A DNA stretch of 64,000 nucleotides from an uncultured Odoribacter sp. GTDB taxonomy: Bacteria; Bacteroidota; Bacteroidia; Bacteroidales; Marinifilaceae. The number at the start of each line of letters is the position of its first letter. Within the stretch, counting starts at the first letter, position 1. Shown piece by piece: positions 42,079 to 51,531 of this stretch. The position numbers and the translations under genes are program-made. Location of the stretch: contig UQJP01000003.1 in NCBI GenBank assembly GCA_900541415.1, positions 62,001 to 126,000 of the forward strand. The letters are read 5' to 3'. The notes beneath the pieces are model-generated. The model made no database searches. It was given only the letters and a program-made list of their open reading frames with translations, and had not been told where the DNA came from.

Positions 42079-42651
42079 TCAGACTTTCATTTTCTGTCCT
42101 CTTAGCCGGCTAAGAGTGGGAAGCGTGATTCCCAAATACGAAGCGATGTATCCCAGGTTGGCACGGTGCATCACCTCGGGAAACTGCTTAGCAAAAGCAT
42201 AATAACGTTCGCTGGCCGACAAAGTGATGAGTTCCTTATGCGAACGGTGAAGACGGCGGTATTCATTCTGGTGAATCACACGTCCCCAATTGGCCCAGTC
42301 TATATAATTTTCATACAGATGATTAAGATCGGCAATGCCTATACGATAAGCATCCACCTCCTCGATAGCTTCGATATTTTCTTCGCTGGGACGGTCGTAA
42401 TACACCTCGTCCATACTGAAGAGCATCCCCCCTTCGATAGAAAAAGAGGTGGTGATTTCCTCGCCATCGACAAGCCAATAATGGCGCGTCATGCCCCGTT
42501 CGATAAAATAGATCGAACGACAATAGCTACCCACCTTCACAAGCTGTTCGCGCTTGGCAAAATGGCAGGGAGTCAGGAGTGCCTGAAAAGCTTCGAGAGC
42601 CCCGGCAGAGATGGGGTAAATCGTCTGTATGGTATGGATTATTTTTTTCAT
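42079..42651 (-). CDS. Crp/Fnr-family transcriptional regulator
   Basis: 190 aa. A cyclic-nucleotide-binding-like domain occupies residues 10-120 (REQLVKVGSYCRSIYFIERG, FSIEGGMLFSMDEVYY), but without the cAMP-contact residues of true Crp. The C-terminal part is short: NLGYIASYLGITLPTLSRLR is the recognition helix-turn-helix. Such short Crp-like regulators are frequent in Bacteroidetes and their ligands are unknown. It is directly upstream (81 nt) of the broken acyltransferase and probably in the same transcript. Confidence 0.88.
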   Translation of the reverse strand: MKKIIHTIQTIYPISAGALEAFQALLTPCHFAKREQLVKVGSYCRSIYFIERGMTRHYWLVDGEEITTSFSIEGGMLFSMDEVYYDRPSEENIEAIEEVDAYRIGIADLNHLYENYIDWANWGRVIHQNEYRRLHRSHKELITLSASERYYAFAKQFPEVMHRANLGYIASYLGITLPTLSRLRGQKMKV

Positions 42652-43124
42652 CTCACAAAATCATTCAAAAACTATATTATATCCCACTTCCAGAGTCTCC
42701 TCCCGAAAGTGAACCTGATATTTTCGTACTATTTTTTAATTCCGCACAAGAAATTATAGACCTTGCTACTTTTTATCCAAAAGAACTATTTGAATCCGCT
42801 TTAGCTTTGCAATTTTACATTAGAACTGTTTACCGGAAATGCCACACGTAGTAATTTATACGATTACCTTCTTTCCAAACCGTTACTAAAAATACTACGC
42901 CCCTGCTCTTCCCGCCGCCATTCAGATAAATATATTAAATGCCCTATTGATTACAAAGATAAATAAAATTAGGAAAAATCATAAGAAGATCGCTTATAGC
43001 AGCATAAATCCGATTTCATCAAAAACAGGTCAAAATAGGAAAATGGAAAATAGATAAAATAAATCATTTCGGAGATTCCGGGCATACCCCGACACAGGCC
43101 ACTCCATTCTCCCCATGAAAAAAA
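42652..43124. other. Intergenic region of about 470 nt with a possible gene remnant
   Basis: An open plus-strand segment at about 42690-42851 (reading ...FVLFFNSAQEIIDLATFYP... to a TAG) has coding-like composition but no credible start and no recognised family. The rest is AT-rich with many stops. Confidence 0.4.
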
Positions 43125-45617
43125 TCAGAAATTCAGATATAAAGAAAAATTGACGGCAAAATTCTGGACTTTCTGTCCCTCCCGGTCGTGGCGGTGAGTT
43201 AAACGCCAGATGGCATCCACCCGCAGAATACGGAAAATATTCTCAATGCCGAGCCCGGCCTCCATGTATGGTTTAGACACAGAAGACATCCCGGCAGGAA
43301 ATAAGAGCAGGGCTTTCGTATCGGCTAAACTACCGTTATTTTTGTCACTCAATGTTCCCCACAAGGCTTTAAAAGTAAATACCTCACGCCATTTCAACTT
43401 TTTCATCAACGGGATTTTTCCCAGGAAAAAGCCCTTAAAATGATGTTCCCACCATATACTGCCCCACAAATCGGATGCGAATTCGTAAAAATTCATACAG
43501 GAATAAGCATAAGAATCATAAAAATAGGTGGCGTTACCTTCATGTAATTTCAGCAACGGATAAGGCACTTTTCCAAAAATCTTTCCTCCGGTCACCACAT
43601 AATAAGAACGTCCCAGCGGAGCAATGTCAAAATAATGCGACCATGCCAGCTCGGCCCGGTAATACTCGTAATCATTATTCAGGATTCCTTTTACCCCCGC
43701 CGATAAATCCAGGCTGATAATCGGATAGTCCGATCCCATCGAAAATTTTTCAAATGTATTGCGCACGATAATTTCATCTTTCGACCAACGGGTTTTCACC
43801 CCCAATGAGGTGGTGTTCACCGAACTTTCCATCGTTCCGTCGGGGCGGATGAACTGTACGTAAGGCGAAGGATATATTTTCCGCAACTGGGCAGCAAAAA
43901 TATTTGTCACGCCATGCCTCCATTCCTTTTCGTAATTAATATCCCATTGATCCACCGGACTAAGGCGGTCGTTATTCCCCCGGGAAAAAATAGAACTCAG
44001 GATGTTGCTTTCGGAGAATGCATTGATCCCCGCCCCCAGTTGCAATACATCGTGCTTATAGTTCACGGTCAGCATGGACGTGGGCTGCTCATTGAAAAGG
44101 TAAGTCACCCCCCCGCCACCTTTTACTTTCTTGTCTTTGGTGCTATAAGCGACATATCCCCGGAGCTGGATTTTCTTACTCAGGTCACTGGTTGTCCGGG
44201 CTCCGAACTGGAAACGGTTGCCTTCCAGCTTATTAAAGCTATATAATTTATAATAAGGCCCGAAACCCACGTATTTGGTATCGTAATACCCAAATAATAT
44301 CGTGTTTACAAATTCATAAATGTTTTTATACAAAGGGGTGTTTTTCACGGAATCGACCATGCCATAAATCTGCCTCTCTTTCTCCGACAAAGGGTTAGGG
44401 CGCAAAGTGTCCCAAAAGGCATCATCATTTTTCAATACGTCTTTTCCCATAACCACATTGTTATCGGCTTTCAAAACCTCTTCGGCAAACTCCGCCCCCA
44501 TTTCCACATTCGAATAATCAATCTGCCGATGTCCCAGAAACGCCATGAGTTTGGAAGAATCCCGCATCTGAATGGTAAAATCCGCAAATAACTTATCCTG
44601 TTTCATGAACCAGATCGAATCGTTCAATAGCTGAAACTGTGTTTCCAGCACCAAATCCCGAATCCAGTTCACGTTCACCCCTTTCATCATTTTAACCTTT
44701 GCCGACTCCAATGCCCAGGTGGCGGAGTCGATGTTCACTTCTCCGTCGAGCACCGGGGTCGAAACCCCTTTGGGATGAAAGCGCATTTTATAGATTTTTC
44801 GCCCGTCTTTGTATAAGCTATCTACCAGAAAATAATTATAATACAGCAATCCGTGGTCGGAAAGCGGACTGGCAAAGCGGACTTCGAATACCGAAAGATA
44901 ATTCTCGTAGAAATTCACATCCACGTGCATCCTTCCTGTAAACTGGGCTATGGTATAATCTTCCTTGATACCCGATATACGGGAAGCATTGATCACTTCC
45001 CGGTTCAGCCGGGGAGAACGCCTGTAATAACAATCGGCACTGGTTTCCGAGATCATCACGGGCAAAAAGGCCTTACCGGTAATAACGGAAGTGTCCATGT
45101 AGTTAAAAACAAAACCGAAATTTTTCTGGAGCTTTTTATTTTTAAAATAAGGTTTTATATTGGTTATATCCAACTCCATTTTCGTATAGGCGGAGTATTT
45201 GTATTGTGCCATTTCGGCAGGATTATTCCGGTATTTATTCCGGATAATATTTCGCAGGACGGCATGCGCGGGATTATCACCCAATCCGACGACCACTTCC
45301 TCCAGTCCGTAGCTTATCGGCTCTAACCGAAAATTAACTTCATTATAGGTTCCCGGCTTGATCTTTATGCCTTGAGGGGCATATCCCACAAAAGAAGCTT
45401 GCAGTTCAGACACTTCTTCGCGGGTTTCCAAAAAATAAACGCCGTCGAAATCACTGGTCATTCCGATCGTTGTCCCCGTAAAGAAGATATTCACCAACGG
45501 CAAAGGTTCTCCGGTTTTCGCATCGGTCACCTTTCCCCTGACTTTCGTGCTTTGGGCACAAAGTACATTCGCCAGCAATATCAAAATAACAACCGATACT
45601 ATTCTTTTCACCTGCAT
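43125..45617 (-). CDS. DUF5686 outer-membrane protein with carboxypeptidase-like regulatory domain
   Basis: 830 aa. The signal peptide (MQVKRIVSVVILILLANVLC) is followed by a CarboxypepD_reg-like beta-sandwich at about residues 25-105 (VRGKVTDAKTGEPLPLVNIF, SFVGYAPQGIKI). A DUF5686 region follows (YKYSAYTKMELDITN, RRSPRLNREVINASRISGIK), then a C-terminal half of about 400 residues with repeated amphipathic strands, ending FAVNFSLYLNF like an outer-membrane barrel. The family is Bacteroidetes-specific and of unknown function. It lies 95 nt downstream of kdsD on the same strand. Confidence 0.85.
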   Translation of the reverse strand: MQVKRIVSVVILILLANVLCAQSTKVRGKVTDAKTGEPLPLVNIFFTGTTIGMTSDFDGVYFLETREEVSELQASFVGYAPQGIKIKPGTYNEVNFRLEPISYGLEEVVVGLGDNPAHAVLRNIIRNKYRNNPAEMAQYKYSAYTKMELDITNIKPYFKNKKLQKNFGFVFNYMDTSVITGKAFLPVMISETSADCYYRRSPRLNREVINASRISGIKEDYTIAQFTGRMHVDVNFYENYLSVFEVRFASPLSDHGLLYYNYFLVDSLYKDGRKIYKMRFHPKGVSTPVLDGEVNIDSATWALESAKVKMMKGVNVNWIRDLVLETQFQLLNDSIWFMKQDKLFADFTIQMRDSSKLMAFLGHRQIDYSNVEMGAEFAEEVLKADNNVVMGKDVLKNDDAFWDTLRPNPLSEKERQIYGMVDSVKNTPLYKNIYEFVNTILFGYYDTKYVGFGPYYKLYSFNKLEGNRFQFGARTTSDLSKKIQLRGYVAYSTKDKKVKGGGGVTYLFNEQPTSMLTVNYKHDVLQLGAGINAFSESNILSSIFSRGNNDRLSPVDQWDINYEKEWRHGVTNIFAAQLRKIYPSPYVQFIRPDGTMESSVNTTSLGVKTRWSKDEIIVRNTFEKFSMGSDYPIISLDLSAGVKGILNNDYEYYRAELAWSHYFDIAPLGRSYYVVTGGKIFGKVPYPLLKLHEGNATYFYDSYAYSCMNFYEFASDLWGSIWWEHHFKGFFLGKIPLMKKLKWREVFTFKALWGTLSDKNNGSLADTKALLLFPAGMSSVSKPYMEAGLGIENIFRILRVDAIWRLTHRHDREGQKVQNFAVNFSLYLNF

Positions 45618-45712
45618 AGTTTTATATCAACCAAACTCCCTGAACATTCCAATCCGTTTCCTATTCCACTCTCCCTGTATTTTTTATAAATATTCGCTTT
45701 ATTTTCCGCTTA

Positions 45713-46678
45713 TCAAACCACTCCTTCCCGAAGAATGTCGTGCAAATGCACCATTCCTTTATATACATTCCCTTCCCCGATCACGACCAATTGGGTGATA
45801 CTGTTTTTTTCCATTAACCGAAAAGCATTATAAGCCAGTTCTTCTTCGGAAATAACTTTCGGAGATACCGACATAATATCTTTTGCTTTCAATCCGTCTA
45901 CATCTTTATATTTCTCTAACATACGCCTCAAGTCCCCGTCGGTTACAATTCCCAACAATTTATCCTGTCCGTCGGTCACAGCCACAGCCCCCAAACGTCC
46001 TCCCGACATTTCCAGGATCACCCGCCGGATTCCGTCTTCCAGCGCAACATGAGGTTTGTTTTCCTGATCATACACATCAGACACCCTCGTATATAAACGT
46101 TTTCCCAGCGATCCCCCCGGATGGTATTTGGCAAAATCGCGGCTCGAAAAGCTACGGCACTGTATCAAACTGATTGCCAGCGCATCGCCCATCACCAGTT
46201 GAGCCGTTGTCGAGTTCGTCGGAGCTAAATTGTTCGGGCAAGCCTCTTTTTCCACCTGCGCTTTCAAGACATAGGCGGCATTCTTGGCCAGAAAGGAATC
46301 GGTGTTCGAAACCATAGCGACAATCTGCTCGTTGCCGACATTCCGGATCAGAGGAATCAGCACTTTAATTTCAGGAGTATTCCCGCTTTTCGAAATACAA
46401 ATCACCACATCATCATGGCAAATCATGCCCAGGTCACCGTGAATCGCGTCGGCAGCATGCATGAACACCGAAGGCGTGCCTGTCGAGTTCAAGGTAGCCA
46501 CGATCTTCTGTGCAATGATGGCACTTTTCCCTATTCCGGTCACGATCACTCTGCCTTTACTCTGATAGATCAGATTTACAACTTTTTCAAAATCATCATC
46601 GATATAATTAGCTAAATTTCTGATAGCTTCCGATTCTTCTAAAATGACTTTTTTTGCAACATTCTTTATATCAACCAT
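45713..46678 (-). CDS. kdsD: Arabinose-5-phosphate isomerase (KdsD/KpsF)
   Basis: 321 aa. An N-terminal SIS domain (GRVIVTGIGKSAIIAQKIVATLNSTGTPSVF split around residue 45; AADAIHGDLGMI with the active His) is followed by two CBS domains from about residue 205 (KPHVALEDGIRRVILEM and KDIMSVSPKVISEEELAYNA). It interconverts ribulose 5-phosphate and arabinose 5-phosphate, the entry to Kdo synthesis for LPS. Its predicted -7 box (46786-46793) gives a leader of about 100 nt. Confidence 0.93.
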   Translation of the reverse strand: MVDIKNVAKKVILEESEAIRNLANYIDDDFEKVVNLIYQSKGRVIVTGIGKSAIIAQKIVATLNSTGTPSVFMHAADAIHGDLGMICHDDVVICISKSGNTPEIKVLIPLIRNVGNEQIVAMVSNTDSFLAKNAAYVLKAQVEKEACPNNLAPTNSTTAQLVMGDALAISLIQCRSFSSRDFAKYHPGGSLGKRLYTRVSDVYDQENKPHVALEDGIRRVILEMSGGRLGAVAVTDGQDKLLGIVTDGDLRRMLEKYKDVDGLKAKDIMSVSPKVISEEELAYNAFRLMEKNSITQLVVIGEGNVYKGMVHLHDILREGVV

Positions 46679-46785
46679 TTCACAAAATGCTTAACAATAC
46701 CATAAAATAATAGATAAGATTTATAGGAAAAAAATCCTCCAAAAATGATGGATTCAATATTTTTTTACTATAACTTTACTAATGG

Positions 46786-46793
46786 CAAAGGTA
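46786..46793 (-). promoter_or_regulatory. -7 element TACCTTTG (minus) for kdsD
   Basis: Exact consensus on the minus strand, 108 nt before the kdsD ATG. Confidence 0.45.
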
Positions 46794-46847
46794 CCATTTT
46801 TTGTCAGTTTAACCCATATTAGTGGTGACAACATTTATTGTGCCAAT

Positions 46848-46881
46848 TTTGTTTGTTCGTACAAATTAAGTTATAAATTTG
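46848..46881 (+). promoter_or_regulatory. recQ promoter
   Basis: Two overlapping TTTG boxes (46848-46851 and 46852-46855) precede TAAATTTG (46874-46881) by 22 or 18 nt. Transcription would start near 46888, downstream of the longest open frame start, which supports ATG 46926. Confidence 0.6.
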
Positions 46882-46925
46882 CAGCTCTTTGTCAAAAAGG
46901 TGTGCAGAAATTATTTATTAATACA

Positions 46926-49112
46926 ATGGGATTGCAGATTGATTTACATGCAAAGTTAAAAGAGTATTTTGGGTTCGATCATTTCAAAGGAAATCAAGAA
47001 GCCATTATTAGGAACGTGTTGGAAGGAAATAACACATTTGTATTAATGCCGACAGGCGGCGGCAAGTCGCTGTGTTATCAATTACCAGCATTGCTGTTGG
47101 AGGGAACTGCCATCGTGATCTCTCCATTGATCGCCCTGATGAAAAATCAGGTCGATGCAATGCGCTCTTTCTCCGAAGCGGAGGGGATCGCTCATTTCTT
47201 AAATTCTTCTCTTTCCAAAAATGAGATTTTAAACGTAAAAGAGGACATCCTATCGGGCAAAACCAAACTATTATACGTTGCGCCGGAATCGCTGACGAAA
47301 GAAAGCAATGTCGAATTTTTGAAGAAAATAAAAATATCTTTCTTTGCTGTGGACGAAGCACATTGTATTTCCGAATGGGGACACGATTTCCGTACGGAAT
47401 ACCGGAAAATACGCCCGATTGTAGAGGAAATCGGGAAAGCTCCGATCATTGCCCTGACTGCAACCGCCACACCGAAAGTGCAAAACGATATTCAGAAAAA
47501 CCTGGATATGCTCGACGCACAGGTGTTTAAATCTTCATTCAACCGTCCCAACCTTTATTATGAAGTGCGTGCCAAGGTAGGCGATACGAATAAAGACATT
47601 ATCAAATTTATCAAAAACCACGAAGGTAAATCCGGTATTATTTACTGTCTGAGCCGGAAGAAGGTGGAAGAACTGGCCGAGATGTTGTGTATCAACGGTA
47701 TCAAAGCTGCTCCCTACCACGCAGGCATGGATGCCAATACCCGGAGTGCCAATCAGGATAAATTCCTGATGGAAGAAGTGGATGTCATTGTAGCCACAAT
47801 CGCATTCGGCATGGGAATCGACAAGCCAGACGTGCGTTTCGTGATTCACTACGATATTCCCAAAAGTCTGGAAGGCTATTATCAGGAAACCGGACGCGCG
47901 GGACGCGACGGCGGAGAAGGTATTTGCCTGACCTATTACAGCTATAAGGATATACAAAAACTGGAAAAATTCATGCAGGGCAAACCGATTGCAGAACAGG
48001 AAATCGGGAAACAACTGCTGATGGAAACGGTAGCCTACGCAGAAACATCACTCTGCCGGCGGAAAGTATTGCTGCACTATTTCGGAGAAACCTACGAAGA
48101 AGAAAACTGTGGCTGTTGTGACAACTGCCTGTATCCGAAAAAAGAATTTGAAGGCAAGGAATTCATGCTCGATGCCCTTAGCCTGGTAAGCGAAGTAAAA
48201 GAGAAATTTAAAATAGAACACTTAGTCAATATCCTGATTGGCGAAGCCGATTCTGCGGTAAAATCATACAAACACGACAAACTTGAAATGTTCGGTTCAG
48301 GTTCTGAAAAAAGCCGTCATTTCTGGACAATGGTCTACCGGAGAGCACTGGTAAGTTCGTTCATCGAAAAAGATATTGAACAATATGGAGTAATCAAATT
48401 AACAGAAGAAGGTCAGAAATTCTTGGATGACCCTAAAGAGTTTATGCTAATGGAAGACCACAATTTTGACGAAAACGAGGAAGAAGAAGAAAAGATACAG
48501 GAAAAAGGTGGAGTATCTGCCCTCGACAGTACGTTATTTGCCATCTTAAAAGACCTGCGGAAGAAAATCGCTAAAACCAATAATCTGCCTCCTTATGTTA
48601 TTTTCCAGGATCCTTCACTGGAAGATATGTGCACCAACTACCCGATCACGCTGGAAGAATTAGCCAACATTCAAGGCGTAGGAGCAGGAAAAGCCCAGAA
48701 ATACGGGAAAGAGTTCGTGGAAATCATCAAACAGTATGTAGAGGATAACGAGATCGAACGCGCACAGGATATGGTGGTAAAAACCGTAGCCAACAAATCG
48801 AAGTTCAAGGTGTACATCATCCAGAACATCGACCGGAAAATCGACCTCGAAGACATCGCCTCGGCCTTAGGACTATCGTTCGACGAATTGATCAAGGAAA
48901 TGGAAGCTATCGTATTCTCAGGAACCAAATTGAACACGGACTATTACATCAACAAAATTCTGGACGAAGAACAACAGCAAGAGATCATGGATTATTTTAT
49001 GGAAGCCCCTTCCGATAATATATCCGAAGCTTTCGATGAATTTGAGGGAGAGTATGCCGAGGAAGACCTGCGCCTGATGCGCCTGAAACTTCACTCTAAA
49101 CACGGAAATTAA
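46926..49112 (+). CDS. recQ: ATP-dependent DNA helicase RecQ
   Basis: 728 aa from ATG 46926; the open frame extends 48 codons upstream but that part contains the promoter. The 3'-5' helicase core has Walker A PTGGGKSLCYQLPAL (about residue 41), the DEAH box in VDEAHCISEWGHDFR (about 142), and motif VI QETGRAGRDGG. The RecQ zinc site CGCCDNC is at about 394, followed by a winged helix, an HRDC domain (about residues 530-605) and a further helical tail. The role is recombination and fork repair in the RecF pathway. recJ and recR are 5.5 kb downstream on the same strand. Confidence 0.96.
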   Translation: MGLQIDLHAKLKEYFGFDHFKGNQEAIIRNVLEGNNTFVLMPTGGGKSLCYQLPALLLEGTAIVISPLIALMKNQVDAMRSFSEAEGIAHFLNSSLSKNEILNVKEDILSGKTKLLYVAPESLTKESNVEFLKKIKISFFAVDEAHCISEWGHDFRTEYRKIRPIVEEIGKAPIIALTATATPKVQNDIQKNLDMLDAQVFKSSFNRPNLYYEVRAKVGDTNKDIIKFIKNHEGKSGIIYCLSRKKVEELAEMLCINGIKAAPYHAGMDANTRSANQDKFLMEEVDVIVATIAFGMGIDKPDVRFVIHYDIPKSLEGYYQETGRAGRDGGEGICLTYYSYKDIQKLEKFMQGKPIAEQEIGKQLLMETVAYAETSLCRRKVLLHYFGETYEEENCGCCDNCLYPKKEFEGKEFMLDALSLVSEVKEKFKIEHLVNILIGEADSAVKSYKHDKLEMFGSGSEKSRHFWTMVYRRALVSSFIEKDIEQYGVIKLTEEGQKFLDDPKEFMLMEDHNFDENEEEEEKIQEKGGVSALDSTLFAILKDLRKKIAKTNNLPPYVIFQDPSLEDMCTNYPITLEELANIQGVGAGKAQKYGKEFVEIIKQYVEDNEIERAQDMVVKTVANKSKFKVYIIQNIDRKIDLEDIASALGLSFDELIKEMEAIVFSGTKLNTDYYINKILDEEQQQEIMDYFMEAPSDNISEAFDEFEGEYAEEDLRLMRLKLHSKHGN

Positions 49113-49156
49113 TACAAAGCAACTCACGCGGATATAAAATCGGAAGAATATAAAAC

Positions 49157-49187
49157 AAAAGACACTCTGAATCAGGGTGTCTTTTTT
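49157..49187 (+). terminator. recQ terminator
   Basis: 13-bp stem AAAAGACACTCTG / CAGGGTGTCTTTT with one T-G pair and an AAT loop, then T residues. It runs directly into the -7 box of the next gene. Confidence 0.8.
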
Positions 49188-49188
49188 A

Positions 49189-49196
49189 TATCTTTG
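49189..49196 (+). promoter_or_regulatory. -7 element TATCTTTG
   Basis: Exact consensus abutting the recQ terminator T run, 20 nt before ATG 49216. Confidence 0.55.
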
Positions 49197-49215
49197 CCCT
49201 GTTTTAATCCTGCTC

Positions 49216-50217
49216 ATGGATCGTAAAAAGCCAATAAGATATATTCTGTCGTTGCTGCTAATCTTGTTAATGGTTGGTGTAGCGGAGTGGACGGATGAAA
49301 AAGAGGTACTTTTTCCCGAAATGGTAGCTCTGACTATCGGCTTATTACTCGTAGACAAACGGGTGTGGAACGTGAAACGCTGGCAAATCGTACTCCTGAT
49401 GTCCGTCGGAGCAATAGCGGGAATCTCCATCGTGCGCTATTCCCCCTGGCCTTACCTCTCTAATCTGTGTCTGGCATTTGCTTTCGCCGGATTTTGCCTG
49501 TTAGTGAGCCGGACAACACTGATTCCCCTGATTTCCGCCTGTGTACTACCCGTTTTACTCCATACGGAAAGCATCGTTTATCCGGTGACAGTCTTCGCGA
49601 TGTCCGTATTGGCGGTTGCCGGACAAAAAATACTGGAAAAATTCAATATCCGGCGCCAGCTTCCCGCCATTCAGCACCGGAAACAAGGCGTGAAGGACAT
49701 CGGGCGCTGGGTGATCCTATCCGGCTTTGTAGGGTTTATTTCCGGCATAGCCCTCTATATGGATTATCCCTACCTCATTCTACCGCCTTTAATGGTAACT
49801 TTTGCAGAATTTGTCCATTCCAAAGCCGGATTCAGGAATCGTCCCACACAGGTGTTCCTGTTTTTAGTTACTGCCGCCACACTGGGGACAGCCTGCCAAA
49901 TCATAGGTTATTATTATTTCCACCTGCCCGAAACGGTAGTGGCTTTCAGTATTGCAGTCATTCTATTCCTCATTTTCGAATGGACAGGGAAATATTTCGC
50001 TCCGGCCGGAGCATTGGCGTTCATTCCGCTTTTACTACCCCGTGAAGGCCTGATTTGGTTGCCTTTACAGGCCGCTGTGGGCGCTGCGTTATTCATCGCA
50101 ACAGCCCTGATCGTATTCCAGCGATGCTATCAATGGAAGCGGGCACAATTAATCTATTGCCTCACTCCCACCCTGCTCCGAAAACACCTGAATCGTCAAA
50201 GACAGAGAAACACCTGA
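49216..50217 (+). CDS. Multi-pass membrane protein, HPP-like, with internal duplication
   Basis: 333 aa from ATG 49216 (MDRKKPIRYILSLLL); a GTG 13 codons earlier lies in the recQ terminator. About ten hydrophobic segments form two similar halves. Each half has a proline/acid-containing helix (LFPEMVALTIGLLL; LILPPLMVTFAEF) and a later LIPLISACVLPVLLH or FAPAGALAFIPLLLP stretch, with a polar KxxxRR/GFRNRP linker. The APAGALAFIP text resembles the HPPAGA signature of HPP-family membrane proteins. Function unknown, possibly transport (inference). The C-terminal tail is basic. Confidence 0.65.
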   Translation: MDRKKPIRYILSLLLILLMVGVAEWTDEKEVLFPEMVALTIGLLLVDKRVWNVKRWQIVLLMSVGAIAGISIVRYSPWPYLSNLCLAFAFAGFCLLVSRTTLIPLISACVLPVLLHTESIVYPVTVFAMSVLAVAGQKILEKFNIRRQLPAIQHRKQGVKDIGRWVILSGFVGFISGIALYMDYPYLILPPLMVTFAEFVHSKAGFRNRPTQVFLFLVTAATLGTACQIIGYYYFHLPETVVAFSIAVILFLIFEWTGKYFAPAGALAFIPLLLPREGLIWLPLQAAVGAALFIATALIVFQRCYQWKRAQLIYCLTPTLLRKHLNRQRQRNT

Positions 50218-50277
50218 AACAAAAACATTTTCCGTCTGCTCAAGGCAAAGAAACATCTGCCGGAGAGATCGACCATT

Positions 50278-51450
50278 TTATTTATCCGCCGAACGAACAA
50301 ATTCAATATCGTCACGGAACAATTTCCGGTAAGTAACATGGGTTTTAGCAAGTGAAGCTCCAATATATTCCATCAGATGCACCATTTGAGGATTAAAGTC
50401 TCCAATCCAATTCATTTCCAAATATTTGTAATGGCTATTCCGGGCTACGATCTGCTCACAGAACCGTTTAATCATAGCGGCTTCTACTCCCTTCGACTGA
50501 AATTCAGGCACCACTCCGAACAATTGCCCCAAAGCCACACTGATTTTTTTGACATTTTTATAGTAGAAAAACTTCACGATGCCCGGCAAATTCAACTTAC
50601 CGTTTACATGTTTTATCACCTGGTTCAACTCCGGAAACATCAAAAAGAAACCGATCGGCTCATCCTTATGGTAGGCAAAATAAATCAGGTCTTCGTCGAT
50701 GATGGGTTGCAGGGCCTTATAAATAGTCTCCACTTGTTCTCTGGTGATTCCGTCCACCCCGTGTACCTCTAAATTCCAGGCTTTATTATACACTTCCAGC
50801 AGGGAATCGACAGCTCTTTGTTTTCCGATCTCCCGATAGGTATGCACAGAATAATCCGGATCTTTCAGCAAACGGTCGGCTTTCCACACCACCAGCTTCG
50901 ACAAACTTTCCATGACCAGCTTCGTGCGGTAGGTGAATTGCTTAAAATAGTCCCGAAAGCCATATTCTTCAAAGAAAGGAATATAATAAGCTTGCGTATA
51001 AGGCATGGCATAATTCGGAGTTTTATCGAAACCATTCACCAGCAACCCCCACCACTCTAAACGCTCCCCGAAATTCACAGGCCCTTCCATGGCTTCCATT
51101 CCCCGGCTTTCAAGCCATTCCCGGCACTTATCGAACAGCATAAAAGCCGCCTCCCGATTGTCGATACATTCAAAAAATCCCATTTGTCCCACCAAATATT
51201 TATCCAGCCGACAAGTTTTACCATTAACGAAAGCAGCCACACGCCCCACGCATTTCCCCCGCTCGTCCAGCAATAGCCAGCGAACACATTCCCCATGCTT
51301 AAAACAAGGATTTTTATCCTTATCGAACACATTACGAATGTCGTTATCCAGTGGTCTTATCCAATATTCATTTCCTTTATACAACTCCACAGGAAGTTGA
51401 ATAAAAGCTTCTTCCTGCTTTTTATCGGTTACTTCAATGAGAGAAAACAT
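50278..51450 (-). CDS. GNAT-like acyltransferase of unknown substrate
   Basis: 390 aa, soluble. The C-terminal third has a GNAT-like core: FGVVPEFQSKGVEAAMIKRF resembles motif A (Q/RxxGxA), and KYLEMNWIGDFNPQMVHL follows. The N-terminal half also has acetyltransferase-like text (CVGRVAAFVNGK) and a GPVNFGERLEWWGLLVNGF region seen in a conserved bacterial family of unknown function. Probably a tandem GNAT fold. It lies 82 nt downstream of gpsA on the same strand. Confidence 0.7.
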   Translation of the reverse strand: MFSLIEVTDKKQEEAFIQLPVELYKGNEYWIRPLDNDIRNVFDKDKNPCFKHGECVRWLLLDERGKCVGRVAAFVNGKTCRLDKYLVGQMGFFECIDNREAAFMLFDKCREWLESRGMEAMEGPVNFGERLEWWGLLVNGFDKTPNYAMPYTQAYYIPFFEEYGFRDYFKQFTYRTKLVMESLSKLVVWKADRLLKDPDYSVHTYREIGKQRAVDSLLEVYNKAWNLEVHGVDGITREQVETIYKALQPIIDEDLIYFAYHKDEPIGFFLMFPELNQVIKHVNGKLNLPGIVKFFYYKNVKKISVALGQLFGVVPEFQSKGVEAAMIKRFCEQIVARNSHYKYLEMNWIGDFNPQMVHLMEYIGASLAKTHVTYRKLFRDDIEFVRSADK

Positions 51451-51531
51451 AGTTTATATCTTAGGCTTTTAGTTATCAAATGGTTTAAAGCTGAAATCCT
51501 CACCGCTCATCCCATCCGTCACATCAGCATT

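Noticed and set aside
46782..46925. 48-codon N-terminal extension of RecQ
   Set aside because: Contains the predicted promoter, and RecQ homology starts just after ATG 46926.
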